A stretch of DNA of 64,000 nucleotides from Liolophura sinensis. Taxonomy: Eukaryota > Mollusca > Polyplacophora > Chitonida > Chitonidae. The position numbers and the translations under genes were made by a program. The stretch's first letter is position 1. Each line of letters opens with the position of its first letter. Where the stretch lies: contig NC_088295.1 in assembly GCF_032854445.1 (NCBI RefSeq), positions 52,187,249 to 52,251,248 of the forward strand, in the 5' to 3' direction. This document shows positions 35,632 to 48,129 of the stretch, in pieces. The notes under the pieces are model-generated. The model was not told where the DNA came from and searched no databases. It saw nothing but the letters and a program-made list of their open reading frames with translations.

Positions 35632-36832
35632 GGGACGGACAATAGCCCTTGCGGACACAAACCCAGCGGACAAAAGCCCCTTGCTCAGTATTAAGTGTAT
35701 GTGCATTAGGTAAATGACATACTAAAGTTGTTGGCTTGTTTGAAAAACTTGAACCATTCTCCCAGAAGTGACGTTTCAGATTTCATTACATGTTAGCAAT
35801 CAATAGAACCGCTTCTTACTTCTTCAGTCTCCATGAATTCTAACCATTTTTGACGACATTGGGAAGAGCTATACATCTCTCAGGGGTATACAGATTACTC
35901 AACCTCCATTCCAGGCGTATCTGAAAACTTGAGTGGTCTACAAGAATGGTAAACAATTGCTGTGTTGCAGCTTTTGTTAGACTTTTTTCCTCTCCTATAA
36001 GAACACAAATCAAGCTAGGAACGTGCCTGTTTCGATCTTACAAAAACATGCAGCCAACATTCAATTTTCTCGATTTGCGGGAAAAGTATGTAACTTATAA
36101 TTTACGTAAGTAATTTAGGATGTTTCTGATTTAACGTTAGGATCACTGATTCGTTATATTTATCATACTCCTTAAACTATAATATGATTTGATTTGAATT
36201 TCTAAATAATCAAAATTTTTAAATACATTTGTTGCAGTGAACACATAAAACCGACTCAGAATGTATATTTAGGGCAGCCGGGGAGGTGATTCTGTGAGTC
36301 ATAGTAAGCTGTAACCTGCATGCCATTCTGAAGTATTTCAGCAAAACATATTGAGAATAGTGGTAAAATAAACTTATATTTGCTCGCTGAAAAGCAGTCG
36401 ATAATATAATATTAGAGACATCAGCCATTTTTAGCGATAAAACGTCCAAAGTACAACGCTATTGAGGGGAAAGCTGTTGAACCCGAGTGACAGACTGAGA
36501 TACACTTTGGTGACAAAACCGAGTGACAGACTGGATTAAGCTTTGGTGACAGAATCGAGTGACAGACTGGGATGGGCTTTGATGACAAAACCGAGTGACA
36601 GACTGAGATAGGCTTTGATGACAAAACCGAGTGACAGACTGGGATAGACTTTGAAGACAAATTTTTAGATGGAAAACAAAATCACTCGATATGAATTCCT
36701 GTCAACAAATATTTAGCATCATGTTTTACTTTCGGATGTGTTTGGTCGCTTAATTAAGATGACAGGGCTTTTGTCCACCAGAGTTTTTGTTTACGCAGGG
36801 TTTCTGTCCACCGGGGCTATTGTCCTGGGTTC
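35632..36832. mobile_element. 1.2-kb non-autonomous DNA transposon with long inverted ends
   Basis: Left end GGGACGGACAATAGCCC, GGACACAAACCC and GCGGACAAAAGCCCC is mirrored at 36764-36832 (GGGCTTTTGTCCACC, GGGTTTCTGTCCACC, GGGGCTATTGTCC). The interior has no convincing transposase and contains a 36 bp minisatellite. TATATA-like sequence flanks both ends. Confidence 0.82.
36482..36655. repeat. 36-bp minisatellite inside the inverted-repeat element
   Basis: About five copies of a unit with CCGAGTGACAGACTGGGATA and GGCTTTGATGACAAAA. Confidence 0.92.
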
Positions 36833-38251
36833 CACATATACATATAGTTTTATGCTAGTATGTGGTATCAGCATGTAAAATCTTAAAGCAGGTGTGCTTG
36901 AATGTAAACCACTAAAACCCATAATTACATTAATTTATGCATTAATTACATGTACCTGGAGAGTCGATCTTAACAATACACATATATGTGTGTGCATGCA
37001 GTCAGGTGTACTGGAGCTGATTGCTAACAGTCATTATGCATACGCAATGCAGAGTGTAATGATTAAGTACTTCACAGATTTTTAAAGGAGGATGTATTTG
37101 TATCACGTCCTGAACGCACATGTAGGCATACGCTTCATTAAGGGGTATTACAGTCATGCATAATCTGTACAGTCGGTCGGGGTATGTTTTTAGGCAGAAC
37201 CTATAAGTTAAATTTTATACTCTTTAACGTCTTCATTTGAAAATATACCACTATCGAGCAGCTTTACTGTATAACTTCATTACCCACATACATGTATATA
37301 CATGTACTGTCATGATTTTTGGGGTGTCGAACTGATATACATTTGACAGTGTTCTTCATAACATATATATAATGAATGTACAGGAATGTAGAGCAGAAAT
37401 GAAACCCATAATTTTAGATTGGCAAGTTAACTCTGACCTCTTAAGTGGTTGAGCTAAATCCCTGATCACCACTGTTTTCAGGGCTTTGGAGGCAAAAAAG
37501 CAGTTGACAGTGCTTGGTACACGGTTGAAATGTTTTTGAATGAGGTCCTGTGGAGTTGACTTTTGATCCACCAGTGAGGCTTAAACCTTAAGCTCTCTCT
37601 GTGAGAGAAAAAGTTCATTGGTGACCTACCCCGGGTATATACATGGAAGTGAACAATTCTAATCGAGTCTGGCATTCAGCACTGATAAAGAAATAAATTA
37701 CATTTGATTATATTATATACCTGACCAGGTAGTGTTTTACTTTATTGTGAAAGGAGAAGTTTCGGATGTTGTTGTTGTTCATTTGTTTGTTTTTTTTGGT
37801 GGTTTTTTTGTGTTGGGTGGGGGGGAGGGGGTTGCTGCATGCTTATCATATATGACACCTTAGCTATAATTCCAGAGTTTATGTGGTACTAAATCTGTCA
37901 TACACAACTTAACTAACTCTGTAATAAAACTGCACATTACAATGTGTAGTAGAGGTAAAGTTGGCATGCAGGTGTGGCTCATGTTTGGGTTAACCAGAGG
38001 AAGGTAATAAATTGTGAGACAAATTAAGTAATTAGGGAAATACTGATCATGCCAGCTGACTGTTACAATACAGAGCCAAGCATGCAAGACAACATGTCAT
38101 CTAATGTAGCAAAGGTTGTACTTGTAGGTGTGTTAAATTGGCCGCATATTTTACATATTGTGGATATGTTGACTACATTCCATACAGATTAAAACCTCGA
38201 CACAGTTATAAGACCAGGTGTGTCAACTGCTCTGGATTATTCTCCACCTCA

Positions 38252-39434
38252 TGCTGCTGAAATGAACATATGCCATACATGTAACCTCCATATTCTCCAC
38301 CTCATGCTGCTGAAATGAACATATGCCATACATGTAACTTCCATATTCTCCACCTCATGCTGCTGAAATGAACATATGCCATACATGTAACCTCCATATT
38401 CTCCACCTCATGCTGCTGAAATGAACATATGCCATACATGTAACTTCCATATTCTCCACCTCATGCTGCTGAAATGAACATATGCCATACATGTAACCTC
38501 CATATTCTCCACCTCATGCTGCTGAAATGAACATATGCCATACATGTAACTTCCATATTCCCCACCTCATGCTGCTGAAATGAACATATGCCATACATGT
38601 AACCTCCATATTCTCCACCTCATGCTGCTGAAATGAACATATGCCATACATGTAACTTCCATATTCCCCACCTCATGCTGCTGAAATGAACATATGCCAT
38701 ACATGTAACCTCCATATTCTCCACCTCATGCTGCTGTAATGAACATATGCCATACATGTAACTTCCATGTTCCCCACCTCATGCTGCTGAAATGACATAT
38801 GCCATACATGTAACCTCCATATTCTCCACCTCATGCTGCTGAAATGACATATGCCATACATGTAACCTCCATATTCTCCATCATGCTGCTGAAATGAACA
38901 TATGCCATACATGTAACTTCCATATTCCCACCTCATGCTGCTGAAATGAACATATGCCATACATGTAACCTCCATATTCCCCACCTCATGCTGCTGAATG
39001 ACATATGCCATACATGTAACTTCCATATTCTTCACCTCATGCTGCTGAAATGAACATATGCCATACATGTAACTTCCATATTCCCACCTCATGCTGCTGA
39101 AATGAACATATGCATACATGTAACCTCCATATTCTCCACCTCATGCTGCTGAAATGAACATATGCCATACATGTACACTTCCATATTCTTCACCTCATGC
39201 TGCTGAAATGAACATATGCCATCCATGTAACTTCCATATCCCCACCTCATGCTGCTGAAATGAACATATGCCATACATGTAACCTCCATATTCTCCACCT
39301 CATGCTGCTGAAATGAACATATGCCATCATGTAACTTCCATATTCTTCACCTCATGCTGCTGAAATGAACATATGCCATACATGTAACTTCCATATTCTC
39401 CACCTCATGCATATGCCATACATGTAACTTCCAT
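38252..39434. repeat. 53-bp minisatellite array with dimer alternation
   Basis: About 22 copies of a unit with CTCCACCTCATGCTGCTGAA, ATGAACATATGCCATACATG and TAACCTCCATATT. The first ten or so copies alternate between TAACCTCC and TAACTTCC, giving a 106 bp higher-order period; later copies lose the order and pick up single-base deletions. Confidence 0.97.
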
Positions 39435-40587
39435 TGTACAGTCTACATTTACCATTCTTTTACCATGCAGTTCTGGATTTTTACCAGTATCAGGCTATAT
39501 CCAGTTTGACACAGTAGTATGAGTGAAGGTCAGGAGTCAACATTTGTGAAATCATTATCTGGTTTCATCTGTTCATGACTAATTTCAGTTCATATGAAGC
39601 CGTCCGGGTAGAGCGCTGAACTGGATGGCATGAAGGGAACCTCTTGACTGCATTAATTGCAGCACGTCATATTGTTCCCTGTCATCTCATGCTTTGAACC
39701 TTGCTTAGTTATTAACATAATGAGTTGTGTTAACTTAATTGTGTTGATAAATCTATCCAACTTCAGAAGAAGAATCTCTGCTTGAAAGAGATAATATCCA
39801 TTTGTGAAAAATTTGTCAGCTAAAAAGCAAACTTGAGGCAACAGAAAAATAAAAAATGATTTCTGTAAATCTCATGTTCTACTCCCTTTGGTGCGTGTGT
39901 AAAGTTCTCATCCGATGGCCTAAATAGAATAGATAAGTTTATTACAAAATGGGTGTTGTTTTTGCTGACAAAGGTGAATGGATAGATATCACACGCCAGA
40001 TGCGCTATAAGAACAACATCTTGGGACATCGTTAATTTCATTCCTATTGTGACATCATAACGTACATTACAGAGAGGTTAAACATAGGTAACCAGTGTAT
40101 GGTGGACGATTTGCAACCTTTTATTTCATTCCCAGTGAAGGCAGTTGCATCTCAGAAAGATCCAACATACACATACTAAACGTTGTGTGGCAGACGATCT
40201 GTCAACAACACGTGGCAGCAGTGTTTGTTTCAGAATAACTTCGCTGAGGCCTTCCAACTCTACTTAGTATAGATGTGAAAGTGTTTGTACTTGAGTTTTT
40301 CTTATTTAATTGTACGTTACCCACATTAAACGTTTTGGGGAGTGTTATAGGAAAGAAATAATGCTCTTAAAAAATGTTAGGTCTCAAGCTACAGCTTCGA
40401 CCTAAAATACATGTAAGACGCTTATCCACCTTATTGAATATAAAACTGTCGCCAGACACCCCATAGCAGGAAACATAATTTCTTAAGTATATGATGATGT
40501 ACATGTGATTTACTGGAGATGGCATCTATGTAAAATCTTTCTGCTAGATTTCACAGTTTTAAGACAATATATTTCTTTGTGTGTGCA

Positions 40588-40612
40588 AAAAAAAAAAAAA
40601 AAAAAAAAAAAA
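40588..40612. repeat. Poly-A run
   Basis: About 25 A in a row, directly followed by a reverse SINE A fragment. Confidence 0.9.
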
Positions 40613-40616
40613 CGCA

Positions 40617-40710
40617 TTTTTTATTTATTTCCATTGGTGTTTTACTTCTACTATGACAGCCAGCATTATGGTAATCCAGGACCATCCACGGGTTGCTGAC
40701 AGATTTTCAC
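40617..40710 (-). mobile_element. SINE family A fragment, reverse
   Basis: TTATTTATTTCCATTGGTGT, GACAGCCAGCATTATGG and ACCATCCACGGGTTGCTG match parts of the reversed family A with deletions. Confidence 0.75.
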
Positions 40711-40892
40711 ACAAATTCAGTAATACAAGCATATTTCAAATTTCAGAAAATTATAAGTAAGTGATATATTATATTCCTTGCTTACTGATTTTTTTCACTG
40801 TTGTCTGTGCAGGATGAATGTTCTTCTTTTACGTCTTGTTATTAACCAAAGGAAGACATCTATATTTCTAGTGCACATATAGTTTTCTTCAA

Positions 40893-41446
40893 GACCAGGC
40901 TTCTTGATTACCCAGATGGAGGATCAGGCGTTGTGTAGGGTGTTTCCAACGCTGTCCATTATCTACATGTACCTGTGTCAGGTATATCAGGCTTCATGAT
41001 TACCCAGATGGAGGATCAGGCGTTGTGTAGGGTGTTTCCAGCGCTGTCCATTATCTTCATTTACCTGTGTCAGGTATCTCCGGCTTCATGATTACCTAGA
41101 TGGAGGATCAGGCGTTGTGTGGGGTGTTTCCAACACTGTCCATTGTCTACATGTACCTGTGTCAGGTATATCAGGCTTCATGATTACCCAGATGGAGGAT
41201 CAGGCATTGTGTAGGGTGTTTCCAACGCTGTCCATTATCTACATGTTCCTGTGTCACGTATATCAGGCTTCATGATTACCCAGATGGAGGATCAGGCGTT
41301 GTGTAGGGTGTTTCTAACGCTGTCCATTAGCTACATGTACCTGTGTCAGGTATATCAGGCTTCATGATTACCTAGATGGAGGATCAGGCGTTGTGTAGGG
41401 TGTTTCCAACATTGTCCATTATCTCCACATACCTGTGTCAGGTATC
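40893..41446. repeat. 91-bp minisatellite
   Basis: Six copies of a unit with GGCTTCATGATTACCCAGAT, GGAGGATCAGGCGTTGTGTA, GGGTGTTTCCAACGCTGTCC and a TACATGTACCTGTGTCAGG end. Confidence 0.96.
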
Positions 41447-42065
41447 TCAGACTGTGTTCCCCCACATGGATATTGTTACGCTGCACGTACTATAGAGAGA
41501 CTGCCTTTCTTGAAACACACCACACAAAGACTGCTTTTCTTTAAACACACCACAAACTTGTCTTTATTTCTTCCTGCTTTTCTCAAGCAGAAAAAAAAAT
41601 GCATAGCAAAGATCTGTAATTCAAGGAAAGGTTTGGTTTGGGCTGATATATATTTGTAGGGCGTTTATCTGCCCACTTTATTCTCATTTTTCGGCATGAA
41701 GCACTTAGATCAGTCTTTAAAGCTACTGCTCTAATATTTGTTTCCAACATACACCAGGTCTAATTCTAAGTAGTATTTTCATGACATGAAACTAGAAAGG
41801 CTGTACAGAGAGGAAATAGGTAGTCACTAGTTGCAGTACAGGTCAGGCTAAGAGTGGGTAGCTGACTGAGGGGGAGCTCATTATTTACCCAGGCAACTGT
41901 CAAGGTGAAGAGAGCAAGGGACAGGATTCCTACACACCTGCACTAAGCCCCCTGCCATACCACCAGGCCATGTCAGCCAGCTCACATTACAACTGAACCT
42001 AGATAATTACACTCAGGAGAGAGTATCGAACTTGGGACTGAAGCACAGGAATGTAGTAACCGCTA

Positions 42066-43215
42066 GGGTGTAACACTACAGATTCAGAAGGTGGATGCAA
42101 GACTACGGTGATTTACTTTTTGGTTCGTACACATGTGGGAAGCGGTCTCTGTCGAAAGAGGACCACCTGCCATATCTGGAGAAGTCGTACTCTCTGTGAA
42201 TAGCTGATTTATGTGTTGGTTCGTACAGATGGGGGAGGCTGTCTCTGTTGAGAGAGGACCAGCTGCCATACTGGAGAAGTCGTAGTACTCTCAGTGAGTC
42301 ACTGATTTACCTGTTGCTTTGTACACATGTGGGAAGCTGTCTCTGTTGAGAGAGGACCAGCTGCCATACTGGAGAAGTGGTACTCTGTGTGATTAGCTGA
42401 TTTATGTGTTGGTTTGTACACATGTGGGAGGCTGTCTCTGTTGAGAGAGGATCAGCTGCCATACTGGAGAAGTCGTACTCTCTGTAAGTAGCTGATTTAT
42501 GTGTTGGTTCGTACACATGTGGGAGGCTGTCTCTGTTGAGAGAGGACCAGCTGACAAGTGAGGACGGAAGAATCTTACAACATCCACAAGCTGATTTCTC
42601 CCACTTGACATCTTCCACCACAAGATTTGTGTATTGATTTGTTCACATGTAGGAAGCTGTCTCTGTTGAGAGAGGACCAGCTGCCATCCTGGAGAAGTCA
42701 TACTCTCTATGAGTAGCTGATTTATGTGTTGGTTTGTACACATGTGGGAGGCTGTCTCTGTTGAGATAGGACCAGCTGACAAGTGAGGACGGAAGAACAA
42801 CATCCACAAGCTGACTTCTCCCACCAGACATTTTCCACCACAAGATTTGTGTGTTGATTTGTACTCATTTCAGCTGCCATCCTGGAGAAGTCATACTCTC
42901 TATGAGTAGCTGATTTATGTGTTGGTTTGTACACATGTGGGAGGCTGTCTCTGTTGAGATAGGACCAGCTGACAAGTGAGGACGGAAGAACAACATCCAC
43001 AAGCTGACTTCTCCCACCAGACATTTTCCACCACAAGATTTGTGTGTTGATTTGTACTCATTTCAGCTGCCATCCTGGAGAAGTCATACTCTCTATGAGT
43101 AGCTGATTTATGTGTTGGTTTGTACACATGTGGGAGGCTGTCTCTGTTGAGAGAGACCAACTGACAAGTGAGGACAGAAGAATCTTACAATATCCACAAG
43201 CTGGCATTTCCCACC
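42066..43215. repeat. Complex minisatellite with 95-bp and 193-bp periods
   Basis: Early copies follow a unit of about 95 bp (GGGAGGCTGTCTCTGTTGAG, GAGGACCAGCTGCCATACTG, GAGAAGTCGTACTCTCTGTG). From 42721 two consecutive 193 bp units (42721-42913 and 42914-43106) look identical by eye. They combine the 95 bp unit with an inserted ACAAGTGAGGACGGAAGAAC segment. Confidence 0.95.
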
Positions 43216-43433
43216 ATAAGATTCATGCAAACTATCCCATCTGAAAATACTAATTTCTCATGGCAATGAATACTGGCCAAATACCTATGTAAATTTGAAA
43301 TTTTAGTTGTAGATGGTCTAATTACTTGAGCTTGGTGATGGGAAGAAGGCAGCTGAGCAAGCTGGCCATACTGAGCTGCTGATAATACCTGACATATTTC
43401 TGATGGTTGGCCCTATACTCACAAAGGGCTGCC

Positions 43434-43475
43434 GTTCCCACCCCCACCCCCTCCCCTCCCCTCACCTCCCCTCAC
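43434..43475. repeat. C-rich tract
   Basis: CCCACCCCCACCCCCTCCCC followed by TCCCCTCACC repeats; potential G-quadruplex on the - strand. Confidence 0.75.
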
Positions 43476-43863
43476 CTGCTCCGCATGGTTCCAGTAGCGT
43501 GACCTGGTTTCTTCAAACTGTGAAAGAAATCCTATTTTTTTTCCCTGAGTGAATTGGTTCTGTGTATATGCGTGGTTCCCAAGAGCAGATCAATGGACAG
43601 GAATTGTAGCGTGAAGACTGTATTCATGTTGTGCCTGTGTAGGGGTTGTAAGAGGCAAGCCTTACCCTGACAGCCTTCAAGTCTGGCCAAATGCTTGGTG
43701 ATATCACCTTGTCAAGGTGTGGCCATTAACCAGCCTCAGCCCTGTGTCAGGAGGGAGAGCCTGTCCCCTCAGACTACAAAAACTACCACAACTGGATTGT
43801 TACTGATGACTTCTCTACATGACGAGCATTCCCAGGATATCTGTCTTAACTGTGTTAACACAG

Positions 43864-45489
43864 ACTAAAATGTGCACCTAATTCAAGAGTTAAGACAGGT
43901 GTGAGAAAGGTGATCATGACACAGCGACAAATTCACAAACGTCAGAACTTCTATTATCCTGAAAACAGTTCTGTGGGGTCAGAGCCAGGACCCCATTTTC
44001 CCATGAATAAGGTCATGGCTTTACCCATCTCAGACAAGGGGCCTGGATCTCCCACCCCACCTTCTCCACAGACTACAGGCTATCACACCAGGCCAAACCT
44101 TTATTTGCCCCAACATGGGGAACCCCAAGTCATCGTCCCAGGCAAAATGGTGGCATCTCCGTTGGTAATAAACAACCTCTATCCAGTGCTCACCAAGCCC
44201 ATGGGGGTGATCCCATTGGGCTTTCACTCTCTCTCTGGACACAATACTCGGCTCCGTAGAAAGAAACAGATCATTGGGGATTCTGTGTTTTTTGTGAAAC
44301 CAGGAGAAGAGCTGGTAAGAGGGAAGCCAGTGGGATCCAGACGTGGTAGTGGAGCATCGATCCTGTCCCATATGACCCTAGGCAGGCCTGAAGACGATAA
44401 CTGCCCCATCCCCAGCGGGTTGTCTCACATACCTCTGTCTAAAGACTTGAAGAAGAAGAAGAAGAAGCAAGGGGATAAATTAAGTGAAGGACTGGCCAGC
44501 CGATTCTGGGCGTCAGTAGAAGATAGTGTGTTTGAAGAGAGTGGCCACTCCTCAGGTGAGAGAGATAGCCTAGTCAGACAGCCACCTACAGCGCAGAAGG
44601 GCAGAGCTGTGTCAACAGGTGGGCTGACACACAATACACAAGCCCCACTTGAGCTAAAGCTGGCCTCTAGCAGTAGGACAGCCACACAGCCCAGCACAGT
44701 CTCTGCGTCATCCTTCACTTCACGCAGGACCCAGTCTATTTTAGACTATGACTATTATTACAGGCAACCCCCGACGTCTCCTCAGTACTATACAGTGGGA
44801 CATAACGGTGAGAGGTTGGCTGTGAATAGAGTGCACAGGGAAGCCATGGATTACTCGGCCAACTCTCTACCCCGAGGTATAACCGTCTACCGGCCATCCA
44901 GCGAGGTGGCACTTCACCCTCAAGTCAGTTACTACCAGCCCATACGGTATGACACTTACAGCAAAGCATCATCCACCACCTTAGTCAAGTCTAAGGTGCT
45001 GTCAACGAGTATGCCACATCTACACAAGGCAGGATTGGAGTTGAGTAAAGCAGATAAAAAAGTGTTAAAAAAGTTACAAAAAGAGGAGAAAAGAAGAGAG
45101 AAAGAGGAGAAAAAACGTCAGAAAGATGCATTAAAGCGAAAGAAAAAGAAAGGACAGCCTATCTATGATGTGCCTATTCGTGTTCATAACACAGTGCCAA
45201 GGAACTTCCATCAGACTTCAGAGGGAGTTCACAGGTCCCCAGGGGTGGTTTATATGCCAATGGGAAGGGACCCTGCCTCTCGTCCCCCACTGGCTATACC
45301 TGCCCAACACCCCAGTCACTCCGATTTAATGAAGGCCCAGTACCAGGCCTCAGTGTCACCCAAGCTGGAGAACAAGGTGTTCCATACTAGTGCACCCGAT
45401 CTGCTGAGGGTGGAGGAGGTCTACGGGAGAGCCCAGATGAGCCTACATCAGCATCCTTCCCCTACCCTCGAGGCTCTCCCACTGCAGAG
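43864..45489 (+). CDS. Shank: SHANK large linker exon between ankyrin and PDZ
   Basis: A 1626 bp exon of about 541 codons. The acceptor TTAACACAG gives phase 2 entry and extends the frame upstream of the first in-frame ATG (43916). The donor is a weak GTCGGT at 45490; the frame would otherwise stop at 45512. The protein is Pro/Ser/Tyr-rich and probably disordered. Features: a Lys run near 44447-44468; Tyr-rich DYDYYYRQPPTSPQYY near 44737; SxSMPHL and TSAPDLL repeats of an S-x-P-x-L pattern; a strongly charged Lys/Glu helix (about 45046-45155) leading to QPIYDVPI, a possible SH2 ligand. It occupies the ankyrin-PDZ interval where vertebrates have SH3 and a short linker. No catalytic or folded domain is recognised. 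Confidence 0.92.
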
Positions 45490-48129
45490 GTCGGTATTTA
45501 TTTGCCCTGAGTGATCATATGTCAGGGTGTATCTAACTTGATTATTACCTGTTGACAATATATATATGAAAAAAATATATTTACATATTTTCATCAGTAA
45601 TTGTGTACACAGAAGCTGACTTATCTATAACTGTGCATTTGCTGTGTCAGACCCTGCTTGTGTTTTGCAGTTATATCACTGTTTGTTATATGTTCTCTGT
45701 CTTTGATTTCTGGGTTGTTTCGTGTCAGTTTTGTTTTGTTCCGTAGATTACAGGATCATGTCTGCATTTGTCTTGTATTCGGTGTCTGTGTGATGGATGT
45801 TCAAGTGTTGTCTATTATACCTCAGTCTGTCTCTTTATGTTATAAATACGTTTGTTTGTGTTACAGCTATATCTAGGTATTTAAGTACATAAATCAGTAC
45901 TGTTGATTATTGTTTGGAACATTTGATAATTGAATATATATGTCATACATGTAAATAGAAAGAACAGAGAAGAGTTGTTTTGGCTTCGTTGAAATGCCAG
46001 ACTTGTGGACACTGTAATGAATACTAATTATGGTCTCCCTACTATTACATGTACAAATCTCTCCCGCCTCTACCCTCTTTCTGATGGCTCTGTTAAGAAA
46101 GAAGGTGCGGATACGCTGTAGGTAACTGCAATCTTATTGGCAGTTATAGAATTTATGAGCTTGTTATCCCTGCAGGTATGCAAGAAATTTGAGAGGTTTA
46201 TTTATCACTGCTTACCTGTGGGGAACTCCAGATTGATGTATATTGCTTTTTTTTTTATTCACTAATTGTACACCCCGCAGTCAAGCGTACATTTGTAATT
46301 ATACAGGTATAACTTGTCATGAATATTTCCCAGGAGATAACTGTATTTTATAATTCAACCACTCTTTTAAGTAGTTGCCTTTATTTTTCACAAGATCAAG
46401 GTAAAAGTGCACGTTTTTAAATGCATGAAGTTGTGTGGAAACGGTCAGTATGTATGTCAAACAGGTACGATTGTTGTGTCAGGGATAGTCAATGATAGCG
46501 TGGTCATGCGGCTAACCTCTTCCGAATTCATCCTCTTTGTACCGATATACGCAGTATTTAGATCTAATTCCAATGTCTAAGACTCATTTTTTGTGAACCT
46601 GTTTTTATAGACACATCACCAGTACTTGCTTCACTAATTACAAATATAACCAAAGTAGCCACACTTTACTAATGGTCATAATATCTGATAATCAAATTAA
46701 AAGCTGCGAAAATGACCTGTTTTAAATACACATGCTGAGAGTGAAGCATTTTCTCCTCAATCCCAAAGACTGGTGAAATAAGATAAAGGCCCTGACCCTG
46801 ATAATAACATCTGTTTCAGTATTGTCTCGCACTTGTTATATCACATGTATTATGTCTCAGAGCTTATGTTACAAGTATATATGTTCGTTACAGTCGTTAC
46901 GATTCAGCATACCTGCCCGTACTGCATGATTTGTAGAAGATAATTAATGCATAAATGTATGATCTCTGATTTTATCTACATGATTGGGAAGAGAACATAT
47001 TCATGTTAAAAATCTATGATGAGTAATAGTCTAGAAAGATGTAAAGAATTGCATGTATACTAGTATGTATTGGAACTTACGTATGTGCTTAATCATATTA
47101 TTGTCTTCTCACAGTGGTGACGGTAGTTTAAAGCGTTTGTGTGTGGGTACAGTTCTTCTGTCAACATGAAGGTCCTGTTTAAATGAATGAATGGATGAAT
47201 GGTTTAAAGCCATGCTGTTCCTGTGTGGAATGTAAACAATAAGGAGATGAATAAGGTGGGGCATGCTGTTTTTGATTGTCAGCTCTGACGTCCAGTTAAC
47301 TATAAGGCCGTTTAACTGCCCTTCTGAAACGAAGAAACGTTTCCTAATATGTCCGTGTTGGTATAAATCTGCAGTTATGAGTAAACCTGGTCTTTTCATA
47401 TATACCCTTCCCAGGTACGTCATACAGCGGGACAAAACTGCTCAGCCATGCATAGAGGAATTTTTTCAGACGCTTTTTCCATACATATACGATATATTTC
47501 TGTTGTATATCCTTCAGGAAGGGCTTACAGTGCCTTTTGTAGGTCAGTCAGCAATTCAGGGCCATTGGTAAGAGAATGACTCCCACACTTGTTGTCTGAT
47601 GGCAAACCAATAAGTTATGTAGGAAGTTGTCCGCTGAACGTCAGCTGCTGTGTTGTAGTAAGAACCGTGGTATAAGGCTTGTTTAGAAACCCTGTCACTC
47701 TGTGTTCAGGGGACATTTGCAATCTTTGCTCTTACAGTTTTACTTAATATTCATTCTAATTTGTGTTTTTGTTGTCATGTCATTCAAAATCAGGTTTCCA
47801 TCCATCCATCCATCCATTAAACTCACCATGTAAAAGACATAAAATACCAATCAAAAGAGATAAGTAAATAGACTAGCACAGGTTTGGCACAGTTTTGGAA
47901 GATTTGGGCATGTTATGCAGTAGTATAGGTGTATGGATTTGCTGGTAGTGGTCAGCTAATGTAGTCACATTTAGTTCAGGTGTGTTAAGGTAATGGCACC
48001 TGAACATGTTACGATGTGTCTTATCCTTATTTACCTGTCTCGATGGACAAACTAGGTTAATTGTTTTCTCGGTTATAGAGGTTAATAACTGACACAGATG
48101 CTGACTGAAGTGTCTTGCCATAGCGCGAT

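Larger units (their letters stand above)
27724..43863 (+). other. 16.1-kb SHANK intron full of tandem repeats
   Basis: The largest intron. It contains seven minisatellites (28631, 31280, 32530, 36482, 38252, 40893, 42066), two MITEs, a 1.2 kb inverted-repeat element, SINE A and B copies and runs of C, A and TA. The stretches 27724-28620, 28730-30600, 32640-33890 and 39440-40600 hold nothing recognisable. No convincing coding exon was seen. Confidence 0.75.

Noticed and set aside
38673-39119. Reverse-strand open frame of about 148 codons
   Set aside because: It is a by-product of the 53 bp minisatellite; the peptide is only the repeat read in shifting frames.
39598-39640. tRNA-like segment (CCGGGTAGAGCGCTGAACTGG)
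   Set aside because: Only an A-box-like stretch; no B box at the right distance and no stems.
42402-43160. Several reverse-strand open frames of 80-140 codons
   Set aside because: All lie within the complex minisatellite and repeat the same peptide pieces.
44030-44371. Reverse-strand open frame of about 113 codons
   Set aside because: Shadow of the 1.6 kb SHANK exon; no independent signals.
43901-45514. A stand-alone 537-residue protein starting at GTG
   Set aside because: The frame extends upstream to an acceptor at 43863 in the right phase and continues by splicing into the PDZ exon, so it is an internal SHANK exon.
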